From: JADGHQ01 sp045805385
GTDB lineage: Bacteria; Actinomycetota; Thermoleophilia; Solirubrobacterales; Thermoleophilaceae
Assembly (NCBI GenBank): GCA_045805385.1
Contig: JBJMLG010000026.1
Coordinates: 1 to 8,405 of the forward strand
Reading direction: 5' to 3'
DNA length: 8,405 nucleotides
The notes under the pieces are model-generated. The model did no database searches and was not told where the DNA came from. It saw nothing but the letters and a program-made list of their open reading frames with translations. The position numbers and the translations under genes are program-made. Positions 1-8,070 of the stretch are shown here, in pieces. Within the stretch, counting starts at the first letter, position 1; the number at the start of each line of letters is the position of its first letter.

Positions 1-1440
1 GAGCACGCTCTCAACTTCGTCCTCCGGCAGCTCTGCGACCGCGGCCACGAGCTCGCGCAGCGCGTCGTCCCGCAGCGGCCCGAGGGGCAGCTCGGCGGCC
101 AGCCGGCCGCGCGAGCGCAGTTCGTGCTCGAGCGCCCGGGTGTCGGGCCTCTGCGGCTCGTCACGGCGCGTGAGCACGGTGAGGATCGGGAGCGCTCCTG
201 CACGGCGCGCCACGTAGGCGGTGAGCTCGAGGCTCGCCGAGTCCGCCGCGTGCAGGTCCTCGAGCAGTAGCACCACCGGACGCTCGGCCGACGCCCATTC
301 CACGAGCTGGACGATGCCCTCGAACAGGCGCGCACGCTCGAGCTCGGGCGAGGATTGGGAGGGGTCGTGCGTACCGCTCGCGAGTCCGGGAGCGAGTCGC
401 GCGACATCGCCAGGCCAGGAGGCGCCGGGTGGCGGGGCGGGAAGCGCGCGCGCCAGTTCGCGCACGAGCTCGGCCCACAGGCCGAACGGCGCTCCGGCGC
501 CGACGTCGAGCGCTGCTCCCGATGCAATCACCGCGCCGCCCGCGCTCGCCCGGGCGAGCAGCTCGGCGGCGAGGCGCGTCTTGCCGATGCCCGGCTCCCC
601 TCTGATGAGCACGACGCCGCCGCGCCCCGAGCGGGCCTCCTCGAGCGCGTGGAGCAGCTCCCCGAGCGGCTCGTCGCGTCCGACGAGCGGCGGCCCCGCG
701 GGTTCAGCCGGTCTGCGGGGCGCAGGAGGCGCTGCCGCCTCGGCGTCTCCGGCGCGGACGGCCTCGATCAGCTCTCGCGTGCGCGGCGACGGGGTTATGC
801 CCAGTTCCTGCGCCCAGCGTTCGCGCAGCCGCTCGTAGGTTGCGAGCGCCCCGGCGCGGTCGCCCGCGGCGGCGATGCACGCGATCAGCGCCCGGCCCGC
901 CTCCTCGGACAGTGGATCAAGGGCGAGTCGCCGGCGGCACGAGGCCACAGCCGCCTCGAGGTCGCCGCTCGCGCGCGCATCGGAGGCGAGCGTGGCAAGC
1001 GCGGCGGATAGGCGATCGCGGTGCGCGTCGCGCAGCTCGATCGCCCAGTCCTCGTCGATGTCGGCGAGCAGGTCGCCGGAGGCGATCTCGAGCGCCTCGG
1101 CGGTCTGCCCGCCCTCGAGCAGGCGCGTGAACTCCGCCACGTCCGTCGACACCTCGCCGTCGCCCGACAGGCCGATGCCGTCGCGGGTGGTGACCAGCCA
1201 GTGCTCGGCGCCCTCGCCGAGCGCCCGTTTGAGCGACCAGATCGCGCTGCGCAGGCTGGCGCGGGCGCTCGAGTCGAGCACGTCGGGCCAGAACAACGCC
1301 GCGAGCCGTCCACGCGAATGCATCCCGGGGTTCAACGCAAGCCACGCGAGCAGAGCCCAGGCGCGCCTGCTGTCCGGCGGGTCGAGGCGGGTCCCGTCGG
1401 CTTCGGCTGCGACCTCGCCGAGCAGCTTGACCCGGAGCAT
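1..1440 (-). CDS. AfsR/SARP-type transcriptional regulator with BTAD and AAA ATPase domains (C-terminus beyond left edge)
   Basis: The frame is open from an ATG at 1440 to base 1, giving 480 residues with no stop, so the C-terminus lies outside the window. Residues 1-95 look like an OmpR-type winged helix as in SARP regulators (starts MLRVKLLGEV; LAALFWPD at 47-54 and RSAIWSLKRALG at 64-75 are typical). Residues 97-230 fit the all-helical bacterial transcriptional activator domain, with TPR-like helices and RWAQELGITPSPRTREL at 208-224. After an Ala/Pro-rich linker (234-251), PLVGRDEPL opens an AAA ATPase module with Walker A GEPGIGKT at 281-288 and Walker B VVLLLEDLHAAD at 389-400. Family knowledge: such proteins activate nearby operons by binding direct repeats near the -35 box, with ATP hydrolysis modulating activity. 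The divergent SnoaL-like/methyltransferase operon is the obvious target (inference). No Shine-Dalgarno precedes the ATG; a promoter sits at leaderless distance. A C-terminal TPR region is expected but not visible. Confidence 0.9.
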   Translation of the reverse strand, partial: MLRVKLLGEVAAEADGTRLDPPDSRRAWALLAWLALNPGMHSRGRLAALFWPDVLDSSARASLRSAIWSLKRALGEGAEHWLVTTRDGIGLSGDGEVSTDVAEFTRLLEGGQTAEALEIASGDLLADIDEDWAIELRDAHRDRLSAALATLASDARASGDLEAAVASCRRRLALDPLSEEAGRALIACIAAAGDRAGALATYERLRERWAQELGITPSPRTRELIEAVRAGDAEAAAPPAPRRPAEPAGPPLVGRDEPLGELLHALEEARSGRGGVVLIRGEPGIGKTRLAAELLARASAGGAVIASGAALDVGAGAPFGLWAELVRELARALPAPPPGASWPGDVARLAPGLASGTHDPSQSSPELERARLFEGIVQLVEWASAERPVVLLLEDLHAADSASLELTAYVARRAGALPILTVLTRRDEPQRPDTRALEHELRSRGRLAAELPLGPLRDDALRELVAAVAELPEDEVESVL

Positions 1441-1446
1441 GGAGCA

Positions 1447-1475
1447 AGCCTACGTCGCCCAATCCGGCTTCACAA
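1447..1475 (-). promoter_or_regulatory. Candidate leaderless promoter of the SARP-type regulator
   Basis: On the minus strand TTGTGA (1475-1470) is followed after exactly 17 bases by TAGGCT (1452-1447), and the ATG begins six bases further on at 1440. TTGTGA matches four of six bases of TTGACA, and TAGGCT has the T-A-n-n-n-T pattern of actinobacterial -10 boxes. With the usual 6-7 bases from -10 to the transcription start, the transcript would begin at or next to the A of the ATG. No Shine-Dalgarno is visible. This is read from sequence only; the start site is an inference. Confidence 0.5.
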
Positions 1476-1491
1476 CGGGCGCGAGCCGCTG

Positions 1492-1531
1492 TTCACGCGG
1501 GCTTGACGGTGGCTTGACGGACGCTCCACGC
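1492..1531 (+). promoter_or_regulatory. Four 11-bp-phased heptamer repeats: candidate SARP operator
   Basis: Heptamers begin at 1492 (TTCACGC), 1503 (TTGACGG), 1514 (TTGACGG) and 1525 (TCCACGC), each separated by four bases, giving an exact 11-bp period. The central two lie in a 10-base identical repeat GGCTTGACGG (1500-1509 and 1511-1520). All four share T-n-n-A-C-G-n. Family knowledge: SARP proteins such as ActII-ORF4 and DnrI bind heptamer direct repeats spaced by four bases (11-bp phase) overlapping the -35 region. The array lies between a SARP-type gene and the operon it probably controls, 55 bases before the first start codon. TTGACG also resembles a -35 box, but no convincing -10 follows at 16-18 bases, which suits an activator-dependent promoter. 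Binding is inferred. Confidence 0.6.
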
Positions 1532-1585
1532 CCGCAGGCGATCGTGGTCTGCGGCTGTTGCGATCAAACGAGGAAGGAGCAACAC

Positions 1586-1954
1586 ATGGCCACCGCCCAG
1601 ACAACCCCCCGCTTCGACGCCGCCGAGCTCCGGCGCGCCATCGAGGAGCGCGATTCCCAGGCGCTGACGCGCCTGTACGCGGACGACGCAGTTGTTTCGA
1701 TCGTCGACCGCGACAACCCGCCGAGCAACCCCACCGTCGTGCGAGGGCGCGAGGCGATCGGCGCTTACTTCGCCGAGCTGTGCGGCCGGGACATCACCCA
1801 CAAGGTCGACCCGATCGTGCAGCAGGACGAGACGGCTGCGTTCGAGCAGCACTGCCAGTACCCCGACGGCTCGCGCGTGCTGTGCATCGGCGTGCTCGAG
1901 CTGAGCGACGGGCTCATCGCCCGCCAAACCGGCCTCCAGGCCTGGGACGCATAG
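1586..1954 (+). CDS. SnoaL-like / NTF2-fold small protein
   Basis: This 122-residue protein has the layout of the SnoaL/ketosteroid-isomerase-like NTF2 superfamily. An N-terminal helical segment (FDAAELRRAIEERDSQALTRLYADDAVVS, about residues 10-38) is followed by the typical VVRGREAIGAYFAEL (51-65) and then beta strands through RVLCIGVLEL (97-106). The length is normal for a single-domain member, and there is no signal peptide or membrane segment. The ATG at 1586 is chosen because AGGAAGGAG lies at 1571-1579, six bases upstream; the frame is open further upstream but without support. The methyltransferase follows after eight bases, so the two are almost certainly co-transcribed. Members of this fold may be isomerases, cyclases, hydrolases or non-catalytic binders. 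I cannot assign a catalytic residue or substrate, so enzymatic activity is unproven. Confidence 0.85.
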   Translation: MATAQTTPRFDAAELRRAIEERDSQALTRLYADDAVVSIVDRDNPPSNPTVVRGREAIGAYFAELCGRDITHKVDPIVQQDETAAFEQHCQYPDGSRVLCIGVLELSDGLIARQTGLQAWDA

Positions 1955-1962
1955 GAGAAGAC

Positions 1963-3045
1963 ATGGCCACACAGAGCATCAACGAAGAGCGCCTCCACGA
2001 GTTCGTGGGCCAGGTCGTGACCGACCTCGGCGCCACCATCAGCGCCGGCCTCGTCGTGATAGGCGAGCGGCTCGGCCTCTACAAGGCACTGGCCGAGTCC
2101 GGGCCGCTCACGCCGGATGAGCTCGCCGACAAGACCGGCACCACTGAGCGCTACGTGCGCGAGTGGCTGCTCAACCAGGCGGCGAGCGGCTACGCGGAGT
2201 ACGACCCGGCCAGTGGCCGCTACTCGCTCACGCCGGAGCAGGCGTTCGCGCTTGCCGACGAGAGCAGCCCGGCCTACATGCCCGGCGCGTTCCAGCTGAG
2301 CATGGCCGCGCTGCACGACGCCCCCGCCATCGAGGAGTGCTTCCGCACCGGCGAGGGCTTCGCGTGGGGTGCCCACGAGCACGGGCTGTTCGAGGGTACG
2401 GAGCGCTTCTTCGGCCCCGGCTACCGCGGCAACCTGCTCAGCTCGTGGATCCCGTCGCTCGACGGCGTGCACGAGCGCCTCGAGCGCGGTGCGCACGCGG
2501 CCGACGTCGGCTGCGGCCACGGCATCTCGACCGTGATCATGGCCGAGGCGTATCCGCGCTCCACGTTCGTCGGATACGACAACCACGCCGGCTCGATCGA
2601 GACGGCGCGCAGGCGCGCGGAGGAGGCCGGTCTCTCCGACCGCGTGACGTTCGAGGTCGCGGCCGCGCAGGACTTCCCCGCGCCGGGCGACGGCTTCGAC
2701 TTCGTCGCGATGTTCGACTGCCTGCACGACATGGGCGACCCCGTGGGTGCGGCGAGCCACATCCGTCAGTCGCTCGGCGAGGACGGCGTATGCATGATCG
2801 TCGAGCCGCTGGCGGGCGACCGGGTGGAGGACAACCTCAATCCGATCGGCCGCCTGTACTCCGCGGCCTCCACGTTCCTGTGCGTGCCGCACTCGATCTC
2901 CGAGAACGGCCCGGCGCTCGGAGCGCAGGCCGGTCAGGCGCGGCTCGAGGACGTCCTGCGCAAGGGCGGCTTCACGCAGGTCCGCCGTGCGGCAGAAGCG
3001 CCGGCGAACATGGTCCTCGAGGCCCGGGCCCCAGCCGCCTCCTAG
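1963..3045 (+). CDS. Class I SAM-dependent methyltransferase, Rv2258c-like with N-terminal winged helix
   Basis: A 360-residue protein. Residues about 15-95 form the winged-helix/dimerisation region seen in Rv2258c-type methyltransferases (GERLGLYKAL, LTPDELADKTGTTERYVREWL, YSLTPEQ). A helical linker (100-170) follows, then the Rossmann methyltransferase core: motif I AADVGCGHG at 179-187 (SAM binding), acidic strand-2 end GYDNH at 204-208, FDFVAMFDCLHDM at 245-257 (motif IV region), and GVCMIVEPL at 275-283. All core motifs look intact and the length is close to the family norm. Translation starts at the ATG at 1963; its ribosome site AGGAG (1953-1957) overlaps the stop codon of the upstream gene, pointing to coupled expression. 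The protein should be cytosolic and methylate a small molecule, but the acceptor cannot be deduced. The neighbouring SARP-type regulator and SnoaL-like partner suggest specialised metabolism (inference). Confidence 0.92.
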   Translation: MATQSINEERLHEFVGQVVTDLGATISAGLVVIGERLGLYKALAESGPLTPDELADKTGTTERYVREWLLNQAASGYAEYDPASGRYSLTPEQAFALADESSPAYMPGAFQLSMAALHDAPAIEECFRTGEGFAWGAHEHGLFEGTERFFGPGYRGNLLSSWIPSLDGVHERLERGAHAADVGCGHGISTVIMAEAYPRSTFVGYDNHAGSIETARRRAEEAGLSDRVTFEVAAAQDFPAPGDGFDFVAMFDCLHDMGDPVGAASHIRQSLGEDGVCMIVEPLAGDRVEDNLNPIGRLYSAASTFLCVPHSISENGPALGAQAGQARLEDVLRKGGFTQVRRAAEAPANMVLEARAPAAS

Positions 3046-3116
3046 CCGGCGAGGATCCAGCGGGCGGGGCGCTCCATCCCGGGGCGCTCTGCCGTCGCTG
3101 GACCGGAGCGCCGGCT
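3044..3116. terminator. Long imperfect hairpin between convergent genes, probable bidirectional terminator
   Basis: Three stacked stems can be drawn by hand. The outer stem is AGCCGGCG 3044-3051 with CGCCGGCT 3109-3116 (8 bp). The middle stem is TCCAGCG 3056-3062 with CGCTGGA 3096-3102 (7 bp). The inner stem is 3063-3075 with 3081-3093 (13 pairs, three of them G-U), closed by a five-base loop at 3076-3080. The structure fills the whole gap between the methyltransferase stop and the stop of the next minus-strand gene. There is no U-tract, which is common for terminators in high-GC actinobacteria. The three G-U pairs hold only in plus-strand RNA, so the hairpin should be stronger for the methyltransferase transcript. 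Confidence 0.5.
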
Positions 3117-3454
3117 CATCCGATCCGACGGCGGAGGGCCTCGTAGGCGTCTTCGCCGTCGCGTTGCTCGATCAGCTCTCGGCGCACCCAGCCGGTGTAG
3201 CTCTCGGTCGAGCCGTCGCCGCGCACGTCGATGCCCGAGCGAGGCACGCCGGGGCCGCGCAGCTCGATGCGCCCGACGACCTGCTGCACGGGCTCGAACT
3301 TCTTCCCGAGCTTGGTGTCGAGGGTGTGCGCGTCCGCGGTCTCGGAGAGCTCCTGCGCGCGCGTCCGCATCGAGTCGAGCGCGTCGGCGAGCGACTCGTG
3401 CTTCTCGCGTACGACCTTGGGGCCGCGCCTCACGGTGACCCGGTATCTCCCCAC
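3116..3454 (-). CDS. Small charged protein of unknown function
   Basis: I do not recognise this family. From a GTG at 3454 it encodes 112 residues, soluble and highly charged, with no signal peptide, membrane segment or metal-binding motif. It opens with a strand-like basic segment (YRVTVRRGPKVVREKH), then a helix (SLADALDSMRTRAQELSE), a central region with KKFEPVQQVVGRIELRGPG, a Gly-rich stretch GIDVRGDGSTESYTGWVRREL, and a basic C-terminal helix (DAYEALRRRIG). The strand-helix start and the GRIELRGPG-SGIDVRGDGS part suggest a compact alpha/beta fold. Codon use matches the neighbours and the frame spans the whole gap, so it is likely real. A TTG at 3463 would add three residues, but the GTG has a TANNNT box seven bases upstream (leaderless arrangement). 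It converges on the methyltransferase and diverges from the coiled-coil gene at 3507. Confidence 0.7.
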   Translation of the reverse strand: MGRYRVTVRRGPKVVREKHESLADALDSMRTRAQELSETADAHTLDTKLGKKFEPVQQVVGRIELRGPGVPRSGIDVRGDGSTESYTGWVRRELIEQRDGEDAYEALRRRIG

Positions 3455-3461
3455 TGCGCGC

Positions 3462-3467
3462 AAGCTA
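3462..3467 (-). promoter_or_regulatory. Candidate -10 box for leaderless start at 3454
   Basis: On the minus strand TAGCTT (3467-3462) fits T-A-n-n-n-T and ends seven bases before the GTG at 3454. No Shine-Dalgarno precedes either the GTG or the TTG at 3463. I see no good -35 element at 16-18 bases, so support is modest. Its main use is to favour the GTG over the TTG as start. Confidence 0.3.
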
Positions 3468-3506
3468 GCGCGTTAGGCGCGAGCCGCGCGAGGGAACGCC
3501 ATATGC

Positions 3507-3833
3507 ATGTCCACACTTGCGATCATCCTCATCGCCGTAGGCGTTCTGCTGCTCGTGCTGCTCCTCACCGTTGTCACGCGTAGGCGCCGGGAGCAGAAGG
3601 CGCTCGCGCGCGAGCGGCTCACGGGAACGCTCGAAGGCCACCACCAGCAGGTCGAGGCGAACGCCGCGAAGGCCGAGGAGCTGCGGCCGGAGGCAGAGGC
3701 GCACCGCCAGGCCGCCGAGCACCACGCTCAGCAGGCCGAGGAGCTGGACGATCGGGCCGACCGCGCGGAGCGGGCAGCGGCGTTCCACGGCGACCGCGCC
3801 GACGAGACGCGCGAGCAGATAGAAAAGATCTAG
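3507..3833 (+). CDS. Small single-pass membrane protein with C-terminal coiled coil
   Basis: A 108-residue protein of unrecognised family. Residues 4-24 (LAIILIAVGVLLLVLLLTVVT) form one strongly hydrophobic helix, followed at once by RRRR, so the positive-inside rule puts the C-terminus in the cytoplasm (signal anchor, no cleavage site). Residues about 35-108 are rich in Ala, Glu, Gln, Arg and His, without Pro except one, and have heptad-like spacing of Ala/Leu: a probable alpha-helical coiled coil. A 14-base exact repeat (3670-3683 and 3733-3746), 63 bases apart, marks a possible internal duplication of 21 residues, i.e. three heptads. The ATG at 3507 has an AGGGA (3491-3495) 11 bases upstream, a little far. 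It converges on moaA and their stops overlap in CTAG. Function is unknown; scaffolding or envelope stress roles are only guesses. Confidence 0.75.
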   Translation: MSTLAIILIAVGVLLLVLLLTVVTRRRREQKALARERLTGTLEGHHQQVEANAAKAEELRPEAEAHRQAAEHHAQQAEELDDRADRAERAAAFHGDRADETREQIEKI

Positions 3834-4825
3834 CCGCCTATCGAAGACATCGTGCGTGCGGGCTGGCGGAAGCCCGGCTCGCCCACGTGGTGCTTGAGCT
3901 CCTTGCGCCACACGGCCTCGCGCACGATGCGCTCAAGGTAGGCGTCGTCCGCGCCCTCGCGTAGCGGCGCGCGCAGGTCCGTCTCCTGGAGCGAGAACAG
4001 GCAGGTGCGGAGCTTGCCGTCCGCGGTGAGGCGGATGCGGTTGCAGTCTGCGCAGAACGGCTCGGACACCGGGTTGACGAAGCCGATCTCGCCTCGACCG
4101 TCCGCGAAGCGGAACACGCGCGCGGTCGACGACGGCTCGCGGGGTAGTTCCTCCAGCGGGTGGACCGCGTGGATGATGCGGCGAAGCTCGTCGCCGGTGA
4201 GCACTGCGTCCGGGCTCCACGCATGATCGGCGTCGAGCGGCATGAACTCGATGAAGCGCACCTGGAAGGCCGACGAGCGCGCGAACTCGGCGAACGGCAG
4301 CGCCTCCTCCTCGGTGAAGCCCCGAATCGCGACGGCGTTCACCTTGATCGGGTGCACCTCGGGGTGCGCGGCCAGGGCGTCAAGCCCGCGGAGCACCTGC
4401 GGCAGCGAGTCGCGCCGGGTGAGCCGGAAGAAGCGGTCTCGCTGCAGCGAGTCGATCGACACGTTCACGCGATCGATGCCCGCCTCCACGAGCGCCGCGG
4501 CGTCGCGCTCGAGCAGATAGCCGTTGGTGGTGAGCGACAGATCCTCGACGCCATCGACCCGGGCGAGCATCGCGACGAGCTTCGGGAAGTCGCGCCGCAC
4601 CAGGGGCTCGCCGCCGGTGAGCCGTACATCGGTGACGCCCATCGTCGCCATCAGCGACACCAGCCGCTCGATCTCCTCGAAGTGGAGGATCTCGTCACGC
4701 TCGAGCCAGGGCAGGCCCTCGGCCGGCATGCAGTACTGGCAGCGGAAGTTGCAGCGGTCGGTGACGGATACGCGCAAGTCCGAGATGCGCCGCCCGTGTC
4801 CGTCGAAGAGCGGTTCGCGGGTCAT
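3830..4825 (-). CDS. moaA: GTP 3',8-cyclase MoaA (molybdenum cofactor biosynthesis)
   Basis: A complete 331-residue radical SAM enzyme for the first step of molybdopterin synthesis, which rearranges GTP to 3',8-cyclo-7,8-dihydro-GTP; the product then passes to MoaC. The N-terminal radical SAM cluster motif CNFRCQYC gives Cys25, Cys29 and Cys32. SAM-binding GGEP is at 71-74 and the strand LSLTTNGYLL at 96-105. The second, GTP-binding cluster motif FCADCNRIRLT with KLRTC supplies Cys258, Cys261 and Cys275, with the usual CxxC-x13-C spacing. The protein ends in the conserved C-terminal GG (SSIGG) needed for activity in characterised MoaA proteins. Length is normal and every key residue is present. 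No other Moco gene is in the window. No Shine-Dalgarno precedes the ATG; a TANNNT box six bases upstream suggests leaderless transcription. Its stop overlaps the stop of the converging coiled-coil gene. Confidence 0.97.
   Translation of the reverse strand: MTREPLFDGHGRRISDLRVSVTDRCNFRCQYCMPAEGLPWLERDEILHFEEIERLVSLMATMGVTDVRLTGGEPLVRRDFPKLVAMLARVDGVEDLSLTTNGYLLERDAAALVEAGIDRVNVSIDSLQRDRFFRLTRRDSLPQVLRGLDALAAHPEVHPIKVNAVAIRGFTEEEALPFAEFARSSAFQVRFIEFMPLDADHAWSPDAVLTGDELRRIIHAVHPLEELPREPSSTARVFRFADGRGEIGFVNPVSEPFCADCNRIRLTADGKLRTCLFSLQETDLRAPLREGADDAYLERIVREAVWRKELKHHVGEPGFRQPARTMSSIGG
3859..3876 (+). terminator. Weak terminator-like hairpin past the coiled-coil gene, inside moaA antisense
   Basis: CGGGCT (3859-3864) pairs with AGCCCG (3871-3876) around a six-base loop, starting 26 bases after the stop of the converging plus-strand gene. 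It lies in moaA codons that use ordinary GC-rich choices, and a 6-bp GC stem is not rare in such DNA. This is a candidate only. Confidence 0.2.
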
Positions 4826-4831
4826 AGCACG

Positions 4832-4837
4832 AGGTTA
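4832..4837 (-). promoter_or_regulatory. Candidate -10 box for leaderless moaA transcription
   Basis: On the minus strand TAACCT (4837-4832) ends six bases before the moaA ATG at 4825, the distance expected if transcription starts at the ATG itself. No Shine-Dalgarno is present. No good -35 element is seen at 16-18 bases. The rest of the 84-base divergent gap to 4910 holds only the ribosome site of the aldo/keto reductase and a TTGCCA without a matching -10. I see no Moco riboswitch-like structure in so short a leader. Confidence 0.35.
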
Positions 4838-4909
4838 CCCCCGCGAGCCCGGCCGAAGCCGGCGCTTTTGCCACGATGTCAGCGGGGCAACCAGACGAAA
4901 GGAATCCGC

Positions 4910-5883
<974 letters not shown>

Positions 5884-5887
<4 letters not shown>

Positions 5888-6728
5888 GGATCGGCATCGT
5901 CGGCGGCGGCCTGATGGGCTCGGGCATCGCCGAGGTCTCCGCCCGCGCGGGCGTGGACGTAACGCTGATCGAGGTCGACACGGCGACCGCCGAGCGCTCG
6001 CGCCAGTCGATCGAGCGCTCGCTGGAGCGCGCGGTTGGATCCGGCAAGCTCGACGCGGCTGAGCGTGAAGAGGCGCTCAGCCGCCTCGTCTTCAGCTCCG
6101 ACCTCGGCGACGTCGCGGGTGCCGACGCTGCTATCGAGGCGATCATCGAGTCCGAGGACGCGAAGCGCGAGCTGTTCCGCGAACTCGACCGGCTGCTCCC
6201 CGAGGCGGAGTTCCTCGCGAGCAATACCTCGTCGGTGCCGATCATGAAGCTGGCCGCCGAGACATCGCGCCCGGAACGAGTGCTCGGCCTGCATTTCTTC
6301 AACCCGGTGCCAGTGCTGAAGCTGGTCGAGATCGTGCGCTCGCTCATGACCTCCGACGAGACCCTCGTGCGAGCGCGCTCGTTCGCCGAGGGCCAGCTCG
6401 GGAAGACCACCATCGAGGCGAAGGACCGGGCCGGCTTCGTGGTGAACGCGCTGCTCGTGCCCTACATCCTGTCGGCGATCCGCATGTACGAGTCGGGCTT
6501 CGCCTCGAAGGAGGACATCGACCACGGCATGGTGCTCGGCGCGGCGCACCCCATGGGGCCGCTCGCCCTGGCTGATCTGGTCGGTCTCGACACGCTCCTA
6601 TACGTCGCCGACTCGCTGTACGAGGAGTTCAGGGAGCCGAGCGCGGTGGCGCCGGCGCTGCTCCAGCGCATGGTCGAGGCCGGACTTCTCGGCAGGAAGT
6701 CCGGCCGCGGCTTCTACGACTACAGCTC

Positions 6729-6732
<4 letters not shown>
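5884..6732 (+). CDS. 3-hydroxyacyl-CoA (3-hydroxybutyryl-CoA) dehydrogenase
   Basis: A complete 282-residue enzyme of the single-function short form (FadB2, PaaH and Hbd are of this type). It oxidises L-3-hydroxyacyl-CoA to 3-ketoacyl-CoA with NAD(H) or NADP(H), or runs in reverse. The N-terminal Rossmann motif is GGGLMGSGIA at 7-16, with acidic Glu30 at the end of strand 2, which favours NAD. Catalytic residues fit Ser116 (SNTSS), His137 (GLHFFNP), Glu149 (KLVEIV) and Asn188 (GFVVNALL). The C-terminal helical domain contains AHPMGPLALADLVGLDT (221-237) and the conserved ending GLLGRKSGRGFYDY (267-280). The ATG overlaps the upstream TGA and no Shine-Dalgarno is evident, so initiation probably depends on translation of the reductase. 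The last 4 bases overlap the gltA stop, and codons 265-274 carry a perfect inverted repeat. A fatty-acid, butyrate or phenylacetate role cannot be told apart here. Confidence 0.95.
6678..6706 (-). terminator. Perfect 11-bp inverted repeat, candidate gltA terminator inside dehydrogenase codons
   Basis: GGCCGGACTTC (6678-6688) pairs perfectly with GAAGTCCGGCC (6696-6706) around a seven-base loop. On the minus strand it begins 22 bases after the gltA stop. No U-tract follows, as is usual for actinobacterial hairpin terminators. In plus-strand RNA it lies within the final codons of the dehydrogenase, where translating ribosomes would melt it. The left arm includes the only CTT leucine codon of that gene. 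Terminator function is inferred. Confidence 0.5.
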
Positions 6733-8066
<1,334 letters not shown>

Positions 8067-8070
8067 GCGT

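Noticed and set aside
221..1506. Several plus-strand frames of 100-220 codons over the regulator
   Set aside because: They are shadows of the regulator's GC-rich codons. None has a recognisable domain, whereas the minus frame has Walker A, Walker B and BTAD features.
875..1585. In-frame upstream extension of the SnoaL-like gene
   Set aside because: It is antisense to the regulator and Ser/Arg-rich. AGGAAGGAG before the ATG at 1586 decides the start.
1765..2892. Open frame of 375 codons on the minus strand, opposite the methyltransferase
   Set aside because: It is a mirror frame produced by GC-rich codon bias. The product is Arg/Val/Ala-rich with no recognisable motif, while the plus strand has intact methyltransferase motifs.
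3066..3089. Direct repeat GGGGCGCTC at 3066 and 3081
   Set aside because: Both copies fall in the two arms of the inner hairpin stem and are explained by its near self-complementary GC sequence.
3455..3463. TTG start for the small minus-strand gene
   Set aside because: No ribosome site precedes it, and the GTG at 3454 sits at leaderless distance from a TANNNT box. The difference is only three residues.
4868..4873. TTGCCA as -35 of an aldo/keto reductase promoter
   Set aside because: It matches five of six -35 bases, but no plausible -10 lies 16-18 bases downstream.
4160..4909. In-frame upstream extension of the aldo/keto reductase
   Set aside because: It runs antisense through moaA and gives an unrelated sequence. 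The ATG at 4910 has a ribosome site and matches the family N-terminus.
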